Position numbers and translations under genes: made by a program. The notes below the pieces were generated by a model. That model was not told the DNA's origin. It saw only the letters and a program-made list of their open reading frames with translations, and searched no databases. Shown in pieces: positions 35,271 through 46,136 of a stretch of DNA of 64,000 bases (the stretch's first letter is position 1; every line of letters starts with the position of its first letter). The DNA comes from Motiliproteus sp. SC1-56 (lineage in GTDB: Bacteria; Pseudomonadota; Gammaproteobacteria; Pseudomonadales; Balneatricaceae), in the NCBI RefSeq assembly GCF_017309075.1, contig NZ_JAEMGS010000001.1:186001-250000 (forward strand), in the 5' to 3' direction.

Positions 35271-35849
35271 TCAGGGGCGTCGGGCAACCAGGTAGGCTTC
35301 GTCGCGCAGTCCCTGGGTGGTATCGCCGCAGTCTCGATCCTCCCGGTACACAAGCGGCTCAAGGGCCGCGAAAAGCCGCAGCAGCTCGCCCGGTGCGAGG
35401 CGAAAGGCCGGGTTGTCCGGTCCGCTGGTGCCGAGTCGCTGGCGGGTAAAGGTCTGGTAGAACAGCAGCCCGCCGGGCCGCAGGGCTTCGACAATCGCCG
35501 GGCAGAGGGCGCGCTCCAGGTAGCGGCTGACACAGATTACGTCGAAGGCGCCGGAGGGGAGGGGGCTGGCTTCCAGGTCGACGACGCGGGCTGCCAGGGG
35601 AAGGCCTTCGGCAGCGGCGAAGGCGTTGACCTTGTCCACCGCCACCGGCGACAGGTCCCAGGCCTGGGTGCTGAGGCCATGGCGGGCCAGGGCCAGGGCG
35701 TTGCCACCGAGCCCGCAGGCCAGCTCCAGGGCATCTCCCTTGGGCGGAAGCAGGTGGAGGTTGCACACCAGCACCCGGGCCGGGCTGTTGGGTGCCTCGG
35801 CCTCCTGATAGCGCCGGTCCCAGCGCATTTGGCGGGGGTGCTCAGCCAC
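35271..35849 (-). CDS. Class I SAM-dependent methyltransferase
   Basis: Methyltransferase of unknown substrate, about 192 residues. It has the SAM-binding motif I LELACGLGGNALALARHG, an acidic motif II (WDLSPVAVDKV) and the post-I segment FDVICVSRYLERALCPAI. These resemble the TehB/UbiE-like small-molecule methyltransferases. The start is uncertain (GTG at 35849 or TTG at 35855); either overlaps the ybaK stop, so the two genes are probably coupled. Confidence 0.85.
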   Translation of the reverse strand: MAEHPRQMRWDRRYQEAEAPNSPARVLVCNLHLLPPKGDALELACGLGGNALALARHGLSTQAWDLSPVAVDKVNAFAAAEGLPLAARVVDLEASPLPSGAFDVICVSRYLERALCPAIVEALRPGGLLFYQTFTRQRLGTSGPDNPAFRLAPGELLRLFAALEPLVYREDRDCGDTTQGLRDEAYLVARRP

Positions 35850-36318
35850 GGCCAATGGGGGCGAACCGTGCGCCGGTCAGTCGAGCGAGATCGCTGGGCG
35901 CCAGCTCGATATCCAGCCCCCGCTTACCGCCGCTGATGAAGAGGCTTTCGAGCTGTTCGGCGCTGCTGTCGATCAGGGTCGGCAGGCGTTTTTTCTGCCC
36001 CAGGGGGCTGATACCGCCCACCAGGTAGCCGGTGGCCCGCTGGGCCTCGAGGGCGTCGGCCATGGCGACTTTTTTGCACTTCAAGGCCTCTCCGACGGCC
36101 TTGAGGTTCAGGGTGCCGTCCACCGGCACGATGGCAACCGCGAGTTGTTTGGGGCTGTTGTCCAGCGCTACCAGCAGGGTCTTAAAGACCCGGCTCGGGT
36201 CGACGCCCAGCTCCCGGGCTGCTTCGGCACCGTAAGAGTCGACACCGGGCTCGTGGTGGTACTGGTGGACCTGGAAGGCCACGCGGGCTTTTTTCAGCAG
36301 GTTGACGGCGGGTGTCAT
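35842..36318 (-). CDS. ybaK: Cys-tRNA(Pro)/Cys-tRNA(Cys) deacylase YbaK
   Basis: Trans-editing protein that removes cysteine mis-attached to tRNA(Pro). The 158-residue protein belongs to the YbaK/EbsC family: EAARELGVDPSRVFKTLLVA, AIVPVDGTLNLKAVG, ATGYLVGGISPLGQKKRLP and a terminal GKRGLDIELAPSDLARLTGA. ATG at 36318 has GGAGG six bases upstream. The 3' end overlaps the methyltransferase gene by eight bases. Confidence 0.94.
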   Translation of the reverse strand: MTPAVNLLKKARVAFQVHQYHHEPGVDSYGAEAARELGVDPSRVFKTLLVALDNSPKQLAVAIVPVDGTLNLKAVGEALKCKKVAMADALEAQRATGYLVGGISPLGQKKRLPTLIDSSAEQLESLFISGGKRGLDIELAPSDLARLTGARFAPIGRG

Positions 36319-36388
36319 CGGCACCTCCGGAAAAGAGCCATCGGCGCCGCCTGAAGCAGGTCCATCGGAGCCCCCTGCAACAGAGTCA

Positions 36389-37837
36389 TCAGCGCTTCCA
36401 GAACACGGGGGTAAAAAGCACCAGCAGGGTGAACACCTCGAGGCGTCCCAGCAGCATCGAGAAGCAGAGGATCCACTTGGCGGTGTCGTTGAGGTCGCCG
36501 TAATGGCCGGCTACTTCACCGAGTCCCGGTCCCAGGTTGTTGAGCGTAGCGCCGACCGCGGTCCAGGCGGTCACCTGGTCCAGCCCGGTGCCGAGCAGGG
36601 CGATCAGCATGATCACGAACACGATCAGGTAGACGGAGAAGAAGCCCCAGACGGCCTCGGCAACGCGATCGGAGATGGGGCGGTTGCCGACTTTAATGGG
36701 AATAACTGCGTTGGGGTGCATCAGTCGCTTCACCTCCCGCAGCCCCTGCTTGAGGATAATCAGGATGCGGATGACTTTCATGCCGCCGCCGGTGGAGCCA
36801 GCGCAGCCTCCGGCAAAGGCGGCGATGAAGAGCATAAAGGGCAGCATGGTGGGCCACTGGGAAAAGTCGGCGGTGGCGTAGCCGGTGGTGGTGGCGATGG
36901 AGACCACCTCGAATATCGCCTTGCGAAAGGCCTCGGTCCCGGCAAAGGTGCCGGTCAGCTCCAGGACCACGGTGGTGAAAAGCGTGGTGACGCCGAGGAT
37001 CCCCAGGTAGAACTTGAACTCCGGGTCTTGCCAGTAGGTGCGGAGGCTACGCACCCGCCAGGCACCGAAGTGGAGGGCAAAATTGACCGCCGAGATCACC
37101 ATGAAGAACACCGCGACGGTCTCGATCAGGGCGTTGTCAAAGTAGCCGATACTGGCGTCGTGGGTGGAGAAGCCGCCGATGGCGACGGTGGAGAAGGCGT
37201 GCGCCACGGCGTCGAACAGACTCATGCCGGCCAACCAGTAGCCCAGCGCACACAGTATTGTGAGGGACAGGTAGATGTACCAGAGCGCCTTGGCGGTCTC
37301 GGTGATGCGCGGCGTCAGCTTGGAGTCCTTGACCGGCCCGGGGGTTTCCGCCCGGTAGAGCTGCATGCCACCGATACCGAGCATGGGGAGAATCGCCACC
37401 GCCAGCACGATGATCCCCATGCCGCCGAACCACTGCAGCTGCTGCCGGTACCAGAGGATCGACTTGGGCAGGGCATCGATGCCGGTGATGACCGTGGCCC
37501 CGGTGGTGGTCAGCCCGGACAGGGACTCAAAGACCGCATCCACGACGCTCAGATGCGGTTCCTGGGAGAGCAGCAGGGGGATGGAGCCGAACAGGCCCAG
37601 TACTGTCCAGAACAGCACGGTGATCAGAAAGCCGTCGCGGGTTCTAAGGTCCTGGCGCACCCGGTAAACCGGGACCCACATCAAAAAGCCGGTGATCAGG
37701 GTGATGCCGAAGGCGATGAGAAACGGCAGGTGAGCGCCGTCCTGGTAGAGCCAGGAGATCAGCACCGGAGGGAGCATGCTGAAGCTGAACAGCATCAGCA
37801 GAATGCCGAGAATGCGCAGGATGACTCGAAAATGCAT
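36389..37837 (-). CDS. trkH: Trk potassium uptake system, membrane subunit TrkH
   Basis: K+ channel-like transporter subunit of the inner membrane. The 482-residue protein has about ten membrane segments. Four selectivity-filter-like loops are visible: LTTTGATVITG, TVAIGGFSTHD, TTTGYATADFSQW and AVGATLNNLGPGLG. It is transcribed after trkA with 14 bases between, so both subunits of the system are made together. Confidence 0.95.
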   Translation of the reverse strand: MHFRVILRILGILLMLFSFSMLPPVLISWLYQDGAHLPFLIAFGITLITGFLMWVPVYRVRQDLRTRDGFLITVLFWTVLGLFGSIPLLLSQEPHLSVVDAVFESLSGLTTTGATVITGIDALPKSILWYRQQLQWFGGMGIIVLAVAILPMLGIGGMQLYRAETPGPVKDSKLTPRITETAKALWYIYLSLTILCALGYWLAGMSLFDAVAHAFSTVAIGGFSTHDASIGYFDNALIETVAVFFMVISAVNFALHFGAWRVRSLRTYWQDPEFKFYLGILGVTTLFTTVVLELTGTFAGTEAFRKAIFEVVSIATTTGYATADFSQWPTMLPFMLFIAAFAGGCAGSTGGGMKVIRILIILKQGLREVKRLMHPNAVIPIKVGNRPISDRVAEAVWGFFSVYLIVFVIMLIALLGTGLDQVTAWTAVGATLNNLGPGLGEVAGHYGDLNDTAKWILCFSMLLGRLEVFTLLVLFTPVFWKR

Positions 37838-37851
37838 GCTCCGCCTCGCGT

Positions 37852-39228
37852 TTAGAAGAAGGTCAATCCGACCTGGAACAGCTGCTCCACCTCGGTGATG
37901 CGGCGCTTGTCCACAAGGAAGAGGATGACATGGTCGCCGTTCTCCACCACCACGTCATCGTGGGCGATCAGTACCTGATCGTTGCGCACGATGGCGCCGA
38001 TGGTGGTGCCCGGCGGCAGGTCGATCTCCTCGATAGCGCGGCCTACCACTTTGGACGAGCGGCGGTCGCCGTGGGCGATCGCCTCCATGGCTTCGGCCGC
38101 TCCTCTGCGAAGTGAGTGAACATTTACTACGTCTCCTCGCCTTACATGGGTAAGCAGGCTGCCGATGGTGGCCTGCTGCGGGGAGATGGCGATGTCGATC
38201 ACGCCGCCCTGCACCAGGTCCACGTAGGCCGGGTTGTTGATCAGGGTCATCACGGTGCGGGCGCCGAGTCGCTTGGCCAGCATGGAGGCCATGATATTGG
38301 CCTCGTCGTCGTTGGTGAGAGCACAGAACACGTCGGTGCCTTCGATATTCTCTTCCAGCAGCAGCTCCTGGTCAGAAGCGCTGCCCTGCAGCACGATGGT
38401 GCGATCGAGGTTGTTGGCGAGCTGGTTGCAGCGCTTGATATTGCGCTCGATGATTTTGACCTGGTAGTCCCGCTCCAGGCTGCGGGCCAGGTTGGCGCCG
38501 ATATTGCCGCCGCCGGCGATGATGATGCGTTTGTAGGGGTGGTCCAAGCGGCGCAGCTCGCTCATCACCGCGCGGATATCCTTGCGGGCGGCGATAAAGA
38601 AGACCTCGTCGTCGGCCTCGATGACGGTGTCGCCCTGGGGAATGATGGGACGGTCACGGCGGAAGATAGCTGCGACCCGGGTGTCCACCGCCGGCATGTG
38701 GGCCCGCAGGTAGGCGATCTCGTGACCCACCAGGGGGCCTCCGTAGTACGCTCTGACCGCGACCAGCTGGGCCTGGCCCTCGGCAAAATCGAGCACCTGC
38801 AAGGCGCCGGGGTGCTGAATCAGCCGCTTCACGTGGCGGGTCACCAGTTGCTCGGGGCTGATCAGCACGTTGATCGGTACGGCCTTGTCGGAGAACAGCT
38901 TGTCCTTGTCCGCCAGGTAGTCGTGCCCGCGCACCCGGCCGATCCGGGTCGGGGTATGGAAAATGGTGTAAGCGACCTGGCAGGCGATCATGTTGACCGC
39001 GTCGGAGTTGGTCACCGCGATCAGCATGTCGGCGTCCTCGGCGCCGGCCTGGGCCAGGATCGAGGGGGTGGAGCCCTGTCCCTCTACCGTGCGGATATCC
39101 AGCCGGTCCTGCAGTTCCCGCAGGCGGCTGAAGTCGGTGTCCACCACGGTGATGTCATTGGCTTCGTTGGCGAGGTTCTCCGCCAGGGTCGCGCCCACCT
39201 GGCCGGCACCGAGAATAATGATTTTCAT
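37852..39228 (-). CDS. trkA: Trk potassium transporter regulatory subunit TrkA
   Basis: Cytoplasmic nucleotide-binding regulator of TrkH. From ATG 39228 the protein is 458 residues, the usual length, beginning [20 protein letters not shown]. It holds two RCK units: two Rossmann folds (the second with [18 protein letters not shown]) each followed by a TrkA-C domain. The frame is open upstream to 39285, but that part overlaps rsmB and lacks the family N-terminus. Confidence 0.96.
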   Translation of the reverse strand: MKIIILGAGQVGATLAENLANEANDITVVDTDFSRLRELQDRLDIRTVEGQGSTPSILAQAGAEDADMLIAVTNSDAVNMIACQVAYTIFHTPTRIGRVRGHDYLADKDKLFSDKAVPINVLISPEQLVTRHVKRLIQHPGALQVLDFAEGQAQLVAVRAYYGGPLVGHEIAYLRAHMPAVDTRVAAIFRRDRPIIPQGDTVIEADDEVFFIAARKDIRAVMSELRRLDHPYKRIIIAGGGNIGANLARSLERDYQVKIIERNIKRCNQLANNLDRTIVLQGSASDQELLLEENIEGTDVFCALTNDDEANIMASMLAKRLGARTVMTLINNPAYVDLVQGGVIDIAISPQQATIGSLLTHVRRGDVVNVHSLRRGAAEAMEAIAHGDRRSSKVVGRAIEEIDLPPGTTIGAIVRNDQVLIAHDDVVVENGDHVILFLVDKRRITEVEQLFQVGLTFF

Positions 39229-39232
39229 AGGT

Positions 39233-40537
39233 TTAGTCTGTACACCCGGAAGGTTTTTCCAGTACCGCGTAGTAGAAGCCGTCATGACCCTGAGGCTGGG
39301 GAAACAGCTGTCGGCCGACGGGGCGTGTCATCCCCCACTCGGCCTTGACAGGGCACTCACGGGCCTGAGGATGCCTTGCCAGAAAGGCTTGCACAACCTT
39401 TTCGTTCTCCTCGGGCAGTACCGAGCAGGTGGCGTAAACCAGCCTTCCACCCGGTTTGAGCATGGGCCAGAGGTTATCCAGCAGCTTTCCCTGCAGGACG
39501 GCGAGCGGGGCGATATCGTCTGCCTGGCGCAGGTATTTAATGTCCGGGTTGCGTCGAATTACCCCCGTAGCGGAGCAGGGCGCATCCAGCAGGATACGGT
39601 CGAAGGGCGCGCCGTCCCACCACGCTCGGTCGCTGGCGTCGGCCGCCTTCAGGTCGGCGCGCAGCCCCAGGCGGTCGAGGTTCTGCTCGATCCGCGGCAG
39701 CCGCTCCTCGCTGACATCCAGCGCCAGGCAGGCCTTCAGCATACCTTCAGATTCCAGAATATGGCCGGTCTTGCCGCCGGGGGCCGCGCAGGCGTCCAGC
39801 ACCCGTTGTCCGGGCCCCAGGTCGAGCAGCCCAGCCGCCAGCTGGGCCGCCTCGTCCTGAACGCTGATTCCCCCCTCGGAAAACCCCGGCAGCTGCTCCA
39901 CGTCCTGGGCCTCATCAAGAGTCAGCCCCTCGGGAGCGAACGGGGTGGGCCGGGCCTTGATGCCCGCCTGCTCGAGCCGGGCCAGGTAGCTCGGCCGATC
40001 GCTGCGCTGCTGGTTAACGCGCAGGGTGAGGGGGGCCTGGCGGTTATTGGCCTCAAGGATGGCCGCATGCTGCTCACCCCAGGCCCCGGCCAGGCGCTCG
40101 ATAAGCCAGGCGGGGTGGGCGAAATGAAATACCGGATCGGCCTGGAGGGCGGCGGCTAACTGGGGGTCGCGCTGGAAGCTGCGCAGCACGCCGTTGATCA
40201 GCCCCTTGGCCCAGGGTTTCTTGAGTTTTAACGCCGCCTGGACGGTCTCGCCGATGGCCGCGTGTGCCGGCACCCGCATGTAGTCCAGCTGGTAGAGTCC
40301 CAGCAGGATCAGTGCCTGTACGTCCTGGTCCTTGCGTTTGAGCGGCTTTTTCAGCAGCTGCTTGGCGAGCCGCTCTAGCCGGGGTAAAAACCGGCAGGTC
40401 CCGTAACACAGCTCCTGCACCAGCGGACGCTGGGCCGGCTCGAGGCGTGCCAGGACCGGGGGCAGGGCGCTGGCGAGGCTGGCCTCGCGCTTGAGCACGC
40501 GGGCCAGGACGCGGGCCGCCTGTAGCCGCTGGCTCAC
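39233..40537 (-). CDS. rsmB: 16S rRNA (cytosine-967 C5) methyltransferase RsmB
   Basis: Methylates C967 of 16S rRNA. The 434-residue protein has an N-terminal NusB-like domain (about 1-140) and a Rossmann methyltransferase domain. [15 protein letters not shown] (SAM binding), [20 protein letters not shown] (the catalytic TC/PC cysteine region) and [13 protein letters not shown] are present. The GTG start at 40537 overlaps the fmt stop by four bases. Order fmt-rsmB-trkA matches Pseudomonas. Confidence 0.96.
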   Translation of the reverse strand: MSQRLQAARVLARVLKREASLASALPPVLARLEPAQRPLVQELCYGTCRFLPRLERLAKQLLKKPLKRKDQDVQALILLGLYQLDYMRVPAHAAIGETVQAALKLKKPWAKGLINGVLRSFQRDPQLAAALQADPVFHFAHPAWLIERLAGAWGEQHAAILEANNRQAPLTLRVNQQRSDRPSYLARLEQAGIKARPTPFAPEGLTLDEAQDVEQLPGFSEGGISVQDEAAQLAAGLLDLGPGQRVLDACAAPGGKTGHILESEGMLKACLALDVSEERLPRIEQNLDRLGLRADLKAADASDRAWWDGAPFDRILLDAPCSATGVIRRNPDIKYLRQADDIAPLAVLQGKLLDNLWPMLKPGGRLVYATCSVLPEENEKVVQAFLARHPQARECPVKAEWGMTRPVGRQLFPQPQGHDGFYYAVLEKPSGCTD

Positions 40538-41496
40538 GCGGTTACGCTTTCGAAGCGGTTGCCGGCGCGGAACAGGTCCTGGCGGGCATTAAGCAGGTCA
40601 GCCACGGGTAACTGTTTCTTGCCCGGCAGCTGCATGCGGGTGATCACCAGCACGCCGCTGCCGGTCGCGACCTTGAGGCCTTCCTTCTCGGCGCAAATCA
40701 GCTCCCCGGGGGGGCGCTCACTGGACTCTTTGGTGAGGAACGCATCCCAGATTCGCACACGCTCGCCGTTCAGATCGCTGAAGGCCACCGGTCGCGGGTT
40801 GAGGCCGCGGATGCGGCGGTCGAGCTCCGCCGCGGGCAGTGCCCAGTCCAGCGCCCCTTCGGCCTTGGTCAGCTTGGCGGCGTAGCAGGCTCGGGTCTCG
40901 TCCTGGGGTTCCGGCACGGCGCGTCCCAGAGCGATGTTTTCCAGGGCCTCGTCCAGGGCTTCGGCGCCCAGCCCCATCAGGCGCTCGTGCAGTTTGTGAC
41001 TGGTGTCATCAGCGGCAATCGGGCAGCGCTTCTTGAGCAGCATGTCGCCGGTATCAAGCCCCTCGTCCATCTGCATGATGGTGATCCCGGTCTCTTCGTC
41101 GCCGGCCAGCAGGGCCCGCTCGATCGGCGCCGCGCCACGCCAGCGGGGCAGCAGGGAGGCATGGACGTTGATGCAGCCCAGGCGGGGAATATCCAGCACG
41201 GCCTTGGGAAGCAGCAGGCCGTAAGCCACCACCACCATCAGGTCGGGCTCCAGCGCCGCCAGTTCCGCTTGCGCCTCCGGGGTTTTCAGGCTCTGCGGCT
41301 GGAACACCGTCAGGCCCGCCTCAATGGCCCGCAGTTTGACGGCGCTGGGTGTCAGTTTCTTGCCCCGCCCGGAAGGGCGGTCGGGCTGGGTATAGACGCC
41401 GACCAGCTGGTGTGGCGTGTTAAGCAGCGCGTCCAGGCTGGCGGCGGCAAAGGCCGGGGTACCGGCAAAAACGATGCGGAGCGGCTTTGTTTCCAT
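40534..41496 (-). CDS. fmt: Methionyl-tRNA formyltransferase
   Basis: Formylates initiator Met-tRNA with 10-formyl-tetrahydrofolate. The 320-residue protein begins with RIVFAGTPAFAAASLDALL and shows NVHASLLPRWRGAAPIERAL, where Asn, His and the later Asp (near residue 145) form the catalytic site. A C-terminal OB-fold domain follows. It lies 59 bases after def, the partner that later removes the formyl group. Confidence 0.97.
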   Translation of the reverse strand: METKPLRIVFAGTPAFAAASLDALLNTPHQLVGVYTQPDRPSGRGKKLTPSAVKLRAIEAGLTVFQPQSLKTPEAQAELAALEPDLMVVVAYGLLLPKAVLDIPRLGCINVHASLLPRWRGAAPIERALLAGDEETGITIMQMDEGLDTGDMLLKKRCPIAADDTSHKLHERLMGLGAEALDEALENIALGRAVPEPQDETRACYAAKLTKAEGALDWALPAAELDRRIRGLNPRPVAFSDLNGERVRIWDAFLTKESSERPPGELICAEKEGLKVATGSGVLVITRMQLPGKKQLPVADLLNARQDLFRAGNRFESVTA

Positions 41497-41555
41497 AGGA
41501 TCCGGTTTAATCAGGGCAGGGCGCTAACGTCACGCCCTGCCGTGTGAGACTCAGT

Positions 41556-42071
41556 TCAGGAGGCCTGGCCGGCCTGGCGGTGAAGCTTCTCAAGCTTTTT
41601 GCGAATGCGGTTGCGCTTGAGCGGCGACAGGTAGTCGACGAAGAGTTTGCCGTCCAGGTGGTCGATTTCATGCTGAATGCAGACGGCGAGCAGCCCCTCG
41701 GCTTCCTTCTCAAAGGGTTTTCCCTCGCGATCCAGGGCCCGCACGCGGATGTGGTTGGCGCGCTCGACCGGCTCGTAAAAGCCAGGCACGGACAGGCAGC
41801 CCTCCTGGCTCTCCTCCCGGCTCTCGTCCAGCACGTCGAACTCGGGATTGATCAGCACCAGGGGCTCGCTCTTGTCTTCGCTGATGTCGATTACGATGAT
41901 GCGACGGTGGACGTTGACCTGGGTCGCGGCCAAGCCGATACCCGGGGCGTCGTACATGGTTTCGAACATGTCGTCGATCAGCTTGCCGACACTTTCATCG
42001 ACGCTTTCAAGGGGTTCGGCCCGGGTCCGCAGGCGGGGGTCGGGGAACTCTAAAATCGGGAGTAAAGCCAT
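41556..42071 (-). CDS. def: Peptide deformylase
   Basis: Fe/Zn metalloenzyme that removes the N-formyl group from nascent proteins. The 171-residue protein has all three motifs: GIGLAATQV (motif 1, about 45-53), EGCLSVPG (motif 2 with the metal-binding Cys) and [14 protein letters not shown] (motif 3 with two metal-binding His and the catalytic Glu). It heads the def-fmt-rsmB-trkA-trkH cluster and is divergent from the LysM gene. Confidence 0.98.
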   Translation of the reverse strand: MALLPILEFPDPRLRTRAEPLESVDESVGKLIDDMFETMYDAPGIGLAATQVNVHRRIIVIDISEDKSEPLVLINPEFDVLDESREESQEGCLSVPGFYEPVERANHIRVRALDREGKPFEKEAEGLLAVCIQHEIDHLDGKLFVDYLSPLKRNRIRKKLEKLHRQAGQAS

Positions 42072-42138
42072 AAATAAAACAGGACGTTAAAGGAGGGATT
42101 GAAGGGGATTTGCCGTTGTTTATTTCAACGATAGACCT

Positions 42139-42146
42139 ATTATACT
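42139..42146. promoter_or_regulatory. Overlapping divergent -10-like elements between def and the LysM gene
   Basis: ATTATACT contains TATAAT on the minus strand (42139-42144) and TATACT on the plus strand (42141-42146). It lies midway between the divergent def and LysM genes. Clear -35 hexamers are not visible on either side. Confidence 0.4.
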
Positions 42147-42231
42147 GTTTACAACCGCCGATTCCATAGGAAGAATAAGGCACCATGCGGCCTACAGGCC
42201 CGTTGTTACCCGCGTTTTAAGGGAATTGCCC

Positions 42232-43257
42232 ATGAGAAAGCTCCTGATCGGATTTGCAGTGCTGTTGCTGGTTGGATGGGGTCCGGCCCGTGCCGATGTG
42301 ATCAACCTGGCCGATGATTACCCCGATCAGTATGTGGTCGTGAAGGGCGACACCCTCTGGGATATCTCCGCCCGTTTTCTCGAAAGCCCCTGGCTCTGGC
42401 CCAAGGTCTGGACCGTCAACCCCCAGATTGATAACCCGCACCTCATCTATCCCGGGGATATCGTTTACCTGGTGTTCGTGAACGGCAAGCCGGAACTGCG
42501 GCTCAAGCGGGGCGACCGCAAGCTCTCGCCCGAAATTCGTACTTCCTCGCTGGAGCAGGCAATCCCCGCCATCCCCCTGCAGGACATCAAGAGTTTCCTC
42601 TCCGACAACCTGGTGCTGTCCGAGAACCTGCTGGACAAGGCGCCCTACGTGATCGGCGGGGTCAATGAGAGCATCATCGCCGGCGCCGGCGATCGCGTTT
42701 ACGCCCGGGGCGATCTGCCTGACGATGAGCAGAACTACTTCGGCGTCTACCGCCCGGCCCGCACCTACACTGATCCCGACACCGGCGAAGTGCTGGGCTA
42801 TGAGTCCCAGTCCATCGGCGGCGGTTACCTGGTCAACACCAAGGACGATATTCTCACCCTTGAACTCAAGCGTACCAGCGAAGAGGTACGGGTCCTCGAT
42901 CGCGTGCTGCCGACCCAGGAGCAGGTGGTCCAGTCTGTGTTCTATCCCAGCGCGCCGGCCACAGAGCTGAGCGGCAAGATTCTCTCCGTGCTGCGTGGCG
43001 TCGCCAAGATCGGTCAGTTCGACGTGGTGGCGATCAACCTGGGCCAGCGCGAAGGGCTGGAGCCGGGACACGTATTCCACGTCTACAAGCAGGGCGAAAT
43101 CATCAAGGATCCGGTCACCGGAGAGATGCTGACGCTGCCCAAGGAGCGCGGCGGGGTGGTCATGGTGTTCAACGTCTTTGAAAAGGTCAGCTACGCCCTG
43201 GTCATGGAGGCGCAAAATACCCTGTCCGTCCTGGATGAGGTGCGCAGCGCCCGCTAA
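42232..43257 (+). CDS. LysM peptidoglycan-binding domain protein
   Basis: Exported protein of 341 residues. After a signal peptide (MRKLLIGFAVLLLVGWGPARA) it has a single LysM domain (about 33-80) around YVVVKGDTLWDISARFLESP, WPKVWTVNPQIDNPHLIYPGD and IVYLV. The remaining 250 residues resemble the conserved uncharacterised region of the Pseudomonas PA0020-type proteins encoded in the same place between def and dprA. ATG at 42232 has AAGGGA upstream; a TTG two codons earlier is less likely. It probably acts at the cell wall; its activity is unknown. Confidence 0.92.
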   Translation: MRKLLIGFAVLLLVGWGPARADVINLADDYPDQYVVVKGDTLWDISARFLESPWLWPKVWTVNPQIDNPHLIYPGDIVYLVFVNGKPELRLKRGDRKLSPEIRTSSLEQAIPAIPLQDIKSFLSDNLVLSENLLDKAPYVIGGVNESIIAGAGDRVYARGDLPDDEQNYFGVYRPARTYTDPDTGEVLGYESQSIGGGYLVNTKDDILTLELKRTSEEVRVLDRVLPTQEQVVQSVFYPSAPATELSGKILSVLRGVAKIGQFDVVAINLGQREGLEPGHVFHVYKQGEIIKDPVTGEMLTLPKERGGVVMVFNVFEKVSYALVMEAQNTLSVLDEVRSAR

Positions 43258-43296
43258 AACCAACCAACACGAGATGGCGTTCAAGGATGACCGCCC

Positions 43297-44412
43297 ATGG
43301 ATGAGCATGTAAGTGCCTGGTTGCGCCTGAGCCGGGTTTCGGGCCTTGGCCCCCGGGCGCTCAAGCAGCTGCGCGAAACCCTGGGTTCGCCGCAAGCGGT
43401 CCTCGCAGCCCCGCCGAGCCAGTTGCAGGCCCTGGGCCTGCGGCCTGCGGTGGCGGCACGGGTGGCGATAGCCGCCCAGCAGCCCCTGCCCGAGACGGAG
43501 CGTATCGCACTTCACGACTGGCTGGCGGCGCCCGATCATCACCTTCTCTGCCCCGACGATCCCCGCTACCCCTCCCGTCTCTGGAATATTCCGGATCCGC
43601 CTCCCTGTCTTTACGTCGCCGGTGATCCGGAGGTGCTGGTTCAGCCCCAGTTGGCGCTGGTGGGCAGTCGTCATGCCACGATCAGCGGTCTGGAGGCTGC
43701 GCGGGATTTCGGTCGCGCCCTGTCGCAGGCCGGCTTCGTCGTCACCAGCGGTTTGGCGCTGGGGATCGACGGCGAGGCGCACCGGGGCGCGCTGGAGGGG
43801 TTGGGGGTGACGCTTGGCGTGCTGGGCTCGGGCTGTGATCGGCCGTACCCGGCCCGCCATCGGAGTCTCGCTGAGTCGATTGTGGCCGCTGGCGGCGCCC
43901 TCGTCTCTGAACTGCCCCTGCAAAGCCCGCCCAGGGCGCAGAATTTTCCCCGCCGTAACCGCATTATCAGTGGCTTGAGCCTGGGCGTGCTGGTGATTGA
44001 GGCAGCACAGGAGTCTGGCTCCTTGATCACTGCCAGGTTGGCGCTGGAGCAGGGACGAGAGGTGTTCGCCATGCCCGGCTCAATCCACAATCCGGCGGCC
44101 CGGGGCTGTCATCGACTGATTCGCCAGGGGGCCAAGCTGGTGGAGACGGTGGACCACATTCTCGAAGAGGTGGCACCGCAGCTGCCGTTTAATGCGAGGG
44201 AGGACGCCGGAGGAGATCCCACGGGTCAGGAAGAGGAGCCGCTGGAAAGCGGCGCGGCGCGGGTGTTGGCGGCCTGCGGTTACGACACCACTCCCCTGGA
44301 CCGGGTGGTCGAGCGCAGCGGTCTGAGCGCGGGTGTGGTGCAGAGCGAGCTGCTGGCCCTGGAGCTGGCAGGACGGGTTACCGCGGTCGCAGGGGGCTAT
44401 CAACGGCGCTAG
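43297..44412 (+). CDS. dprA: DNA-processing protein DprA
   Basis: Binds incoming single-stranded DNA and loads RecA during natural transformation; it is also widespread in non-competent bacteria. The 371-residue protein has an N-terminal helix-hairpin-helix/SAM-like region and a Rossmann fold with LVGSRHATISGLEAARDFGR and SGLALGIDGEAHRGALEG. Later come GCDRPYPARHRSLAE and FPRRNRIISGLSLGVLVIEA. A C-terminal winged helix (about 310-371) follows. It is complete. Confidence 0.97.
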   Translation: MDEHVSAWLRLSRVSGLGPRALKQLRETLGSPQAVLAAPPSQLQALGLRPAVAARVAIAAQQPLPETERIALHDWLAAPDHHLLCPDDPRYPSRLWNIPDPPPCLYVAGDPEVLVQPQLALVGSRHATISGLEAARDFGRALSQAGFVVTSGLALGIDGEAHRGALEGLGVTLGVLGSGCDRPYPARHRSLAESIVAAGGALVSELPLQSPPRAQNFPRRNRIISGLSLGVLVIEAAQESGSLITARLALEQGREVFAMPGSIHNPAARGCHRLIRQGAKLVETVDHILEEVAPQLPFNAREDAGGDPTGQEEEPLESGAARVLAACGYDTTPLDRVVERSGLSAGVVQSELLALELAGRVTAVAGGYQRR

Positions 44413-44561
44413 GTTTGGGGACGTACGTCTTCGACAGGACGGCTGAGCGACTGGCTCTACTCTTTTATCTGGGCGATAATGGACGCTTTTTCCGCGCGGG
44501 CCGGAGCGGCTCGGTGTGGAGTCTTTATTCCATTTAAGCTGAAGCAGTTGAGGAGAGAAAC

Positions 44562-45059
44562 ATGGGTGCGCTGGTTGGAGTCATCATGGGCTCGCGTTCC
44601 GACTGGGAAACCATGAGCGAGGCGGTAACGATTCTGGAAAAGCTCGGTGTCTCCCACGAGGTGGAGGTCGTATCGGCCCATCGGACGCCCGAAAAACTGT
44701 TTGAATACGCTCAGAACGCCGAGTCCCGCGGCCTGGAAGTGATCATCGCCGGGGCTGGCGGGGCTGCCCACCTGCCGGGTATGGCCGCTTCCAAAACCGT
44801 GCTGCCGGTACTGGGCGTTCCGGTTCAGTCTCGCGCGCTTAACGGCATGGACTCGCTGCTCTCAATCGTGCAGATGCCGGCGGGTATTCCCGTGGGCACT
44901 CTCTCCATCGGCAAGGCGGGTGCCGCCAACGCCGCCCTGCTTGCCGCCGCCATGCTGGGCAACAAGTACCCGCAAATACGCAGCGCCCTGAACGCGTTTC
45001 GAAACGAGCAGACGGAGAAGGTGCTGGCCAACCCCGATCCGAGGGATGGTGACGCATGA
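44562..45059 (+). CDS. purE: N5-carboxyaminoimidazole ribonucleotide mutase
   Basis: Converts N5-CAIR to CAIR in purine synthesis. The 165-residue protein has [11 protein letters not shown] near the N-terminus, [13 protein letters not shown] and the [25 protein letters not shown] region, typical of class I PurE. GAGGAGAG lies just ahead of the ATG. Its stop overlaps the purK start as ATGA. Confidence 0.98.
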   Translation: MGALVGVIMGSRSDWETMSEAVTILEKLGVSHEVEVVSAHRTPEKLFEYAQNAESRGLEVIIAGAGGAAHLPGMAASKTVLPVLGVPVQSRALNGMDSLLSIVQMPAGIPVGTLSIGKAGAANAALLAAAMLGNKYPQIRSALNAFRNEQTEKVLANPDPRDGDA

Positions 45060-46136
45060 AGCGGCTGGGCATTATCGGGGGGGGGCAGCTGGCACGGATG
45101 ATGGCGCTGGCTGCACCGCCCCTGGGGCTTGAGGTACGTTTTCTGGATCCTTCTTCCAGCGCCTGTGCCGGCGACATATCGACCGGCATCCGCGCCGGCT
45201 ACGGTGATCCCGAGGCGTTGGATGAGCTGGCAGACTGGGCCGAGGTGGTGACCTTCGAGTTCGAGAATGTGCCGGCGGCCAGCGTCGAGCGGCTGGCAGC
45301 GAAGCTTCCCGCCTACCCCCCGGCCGGGGCCCTGGGCACCGCCCAGGATCGCCTGCGGGAAAAAAACCTGTTTCGTGATCTCGGAATTGGCGTCGCCCCC
45401 TTTGCCGCTGTGGACAGCCTGGAGGGCCTGCGCTTGGCCGTTGCTGACGTAGGGCTGCCGGCGGTGCTCAAAACCCGTACCGAAGGCTATGACGGCAAGG
45501 GACAAGCGGTGCTGCGCACCGCCGCTGATCTGGAGCCGGCCTGGGAACGCCTCGGCGGCGTGCCCCTGATCCTGGAAGGCTTTGTGAACTACAGCCGTGA
45601 AATCTCGATTATCGGGGTGCGTACCCGAGATGGCGCCATGTGTTTCTACCCCATATCGGAGAACACACACCGCGACGGTATTCTGCACCTTGCGGTTTGT
45701 CGCGCCTCGGATCCCATGCAGGAAGAGGCTCAGGCTTGTCTCCGCAAGATTGCCGAAGCGCTCGACTATGTCGGGGTGCTGACCCTGGAGCTGTTCGAGA
45801 TGGACGGGCAACTGCTGGCCAACGAGATCGCGCCAAGGGTGCATAACTCCGGGCACTGGACCATCGAAGGCGCTGAAACCAGCCAGTTTGAAAACCACCT
45901 GCGGGCGGTGCTGGATCTGCCGCTGGGGGCGACCGACCCGGTGGGTGAGAGCGCCATGGTCAACTTCATTGGCCGGGTACCCGCTGCCGAGGCGGTGCTG
46001 GCCATTCCCGGCGCCCACCTGCATGATTACCAGAAAGAGGCCCGGACCGGACGTAAAGTGGGGCACGTGACCCTGCGGGCCGGCTCACCGGAGGCGCTGG
46101 CCGAGCGGATTGCCGCCGCGGAGGCCCTTCTCCAGG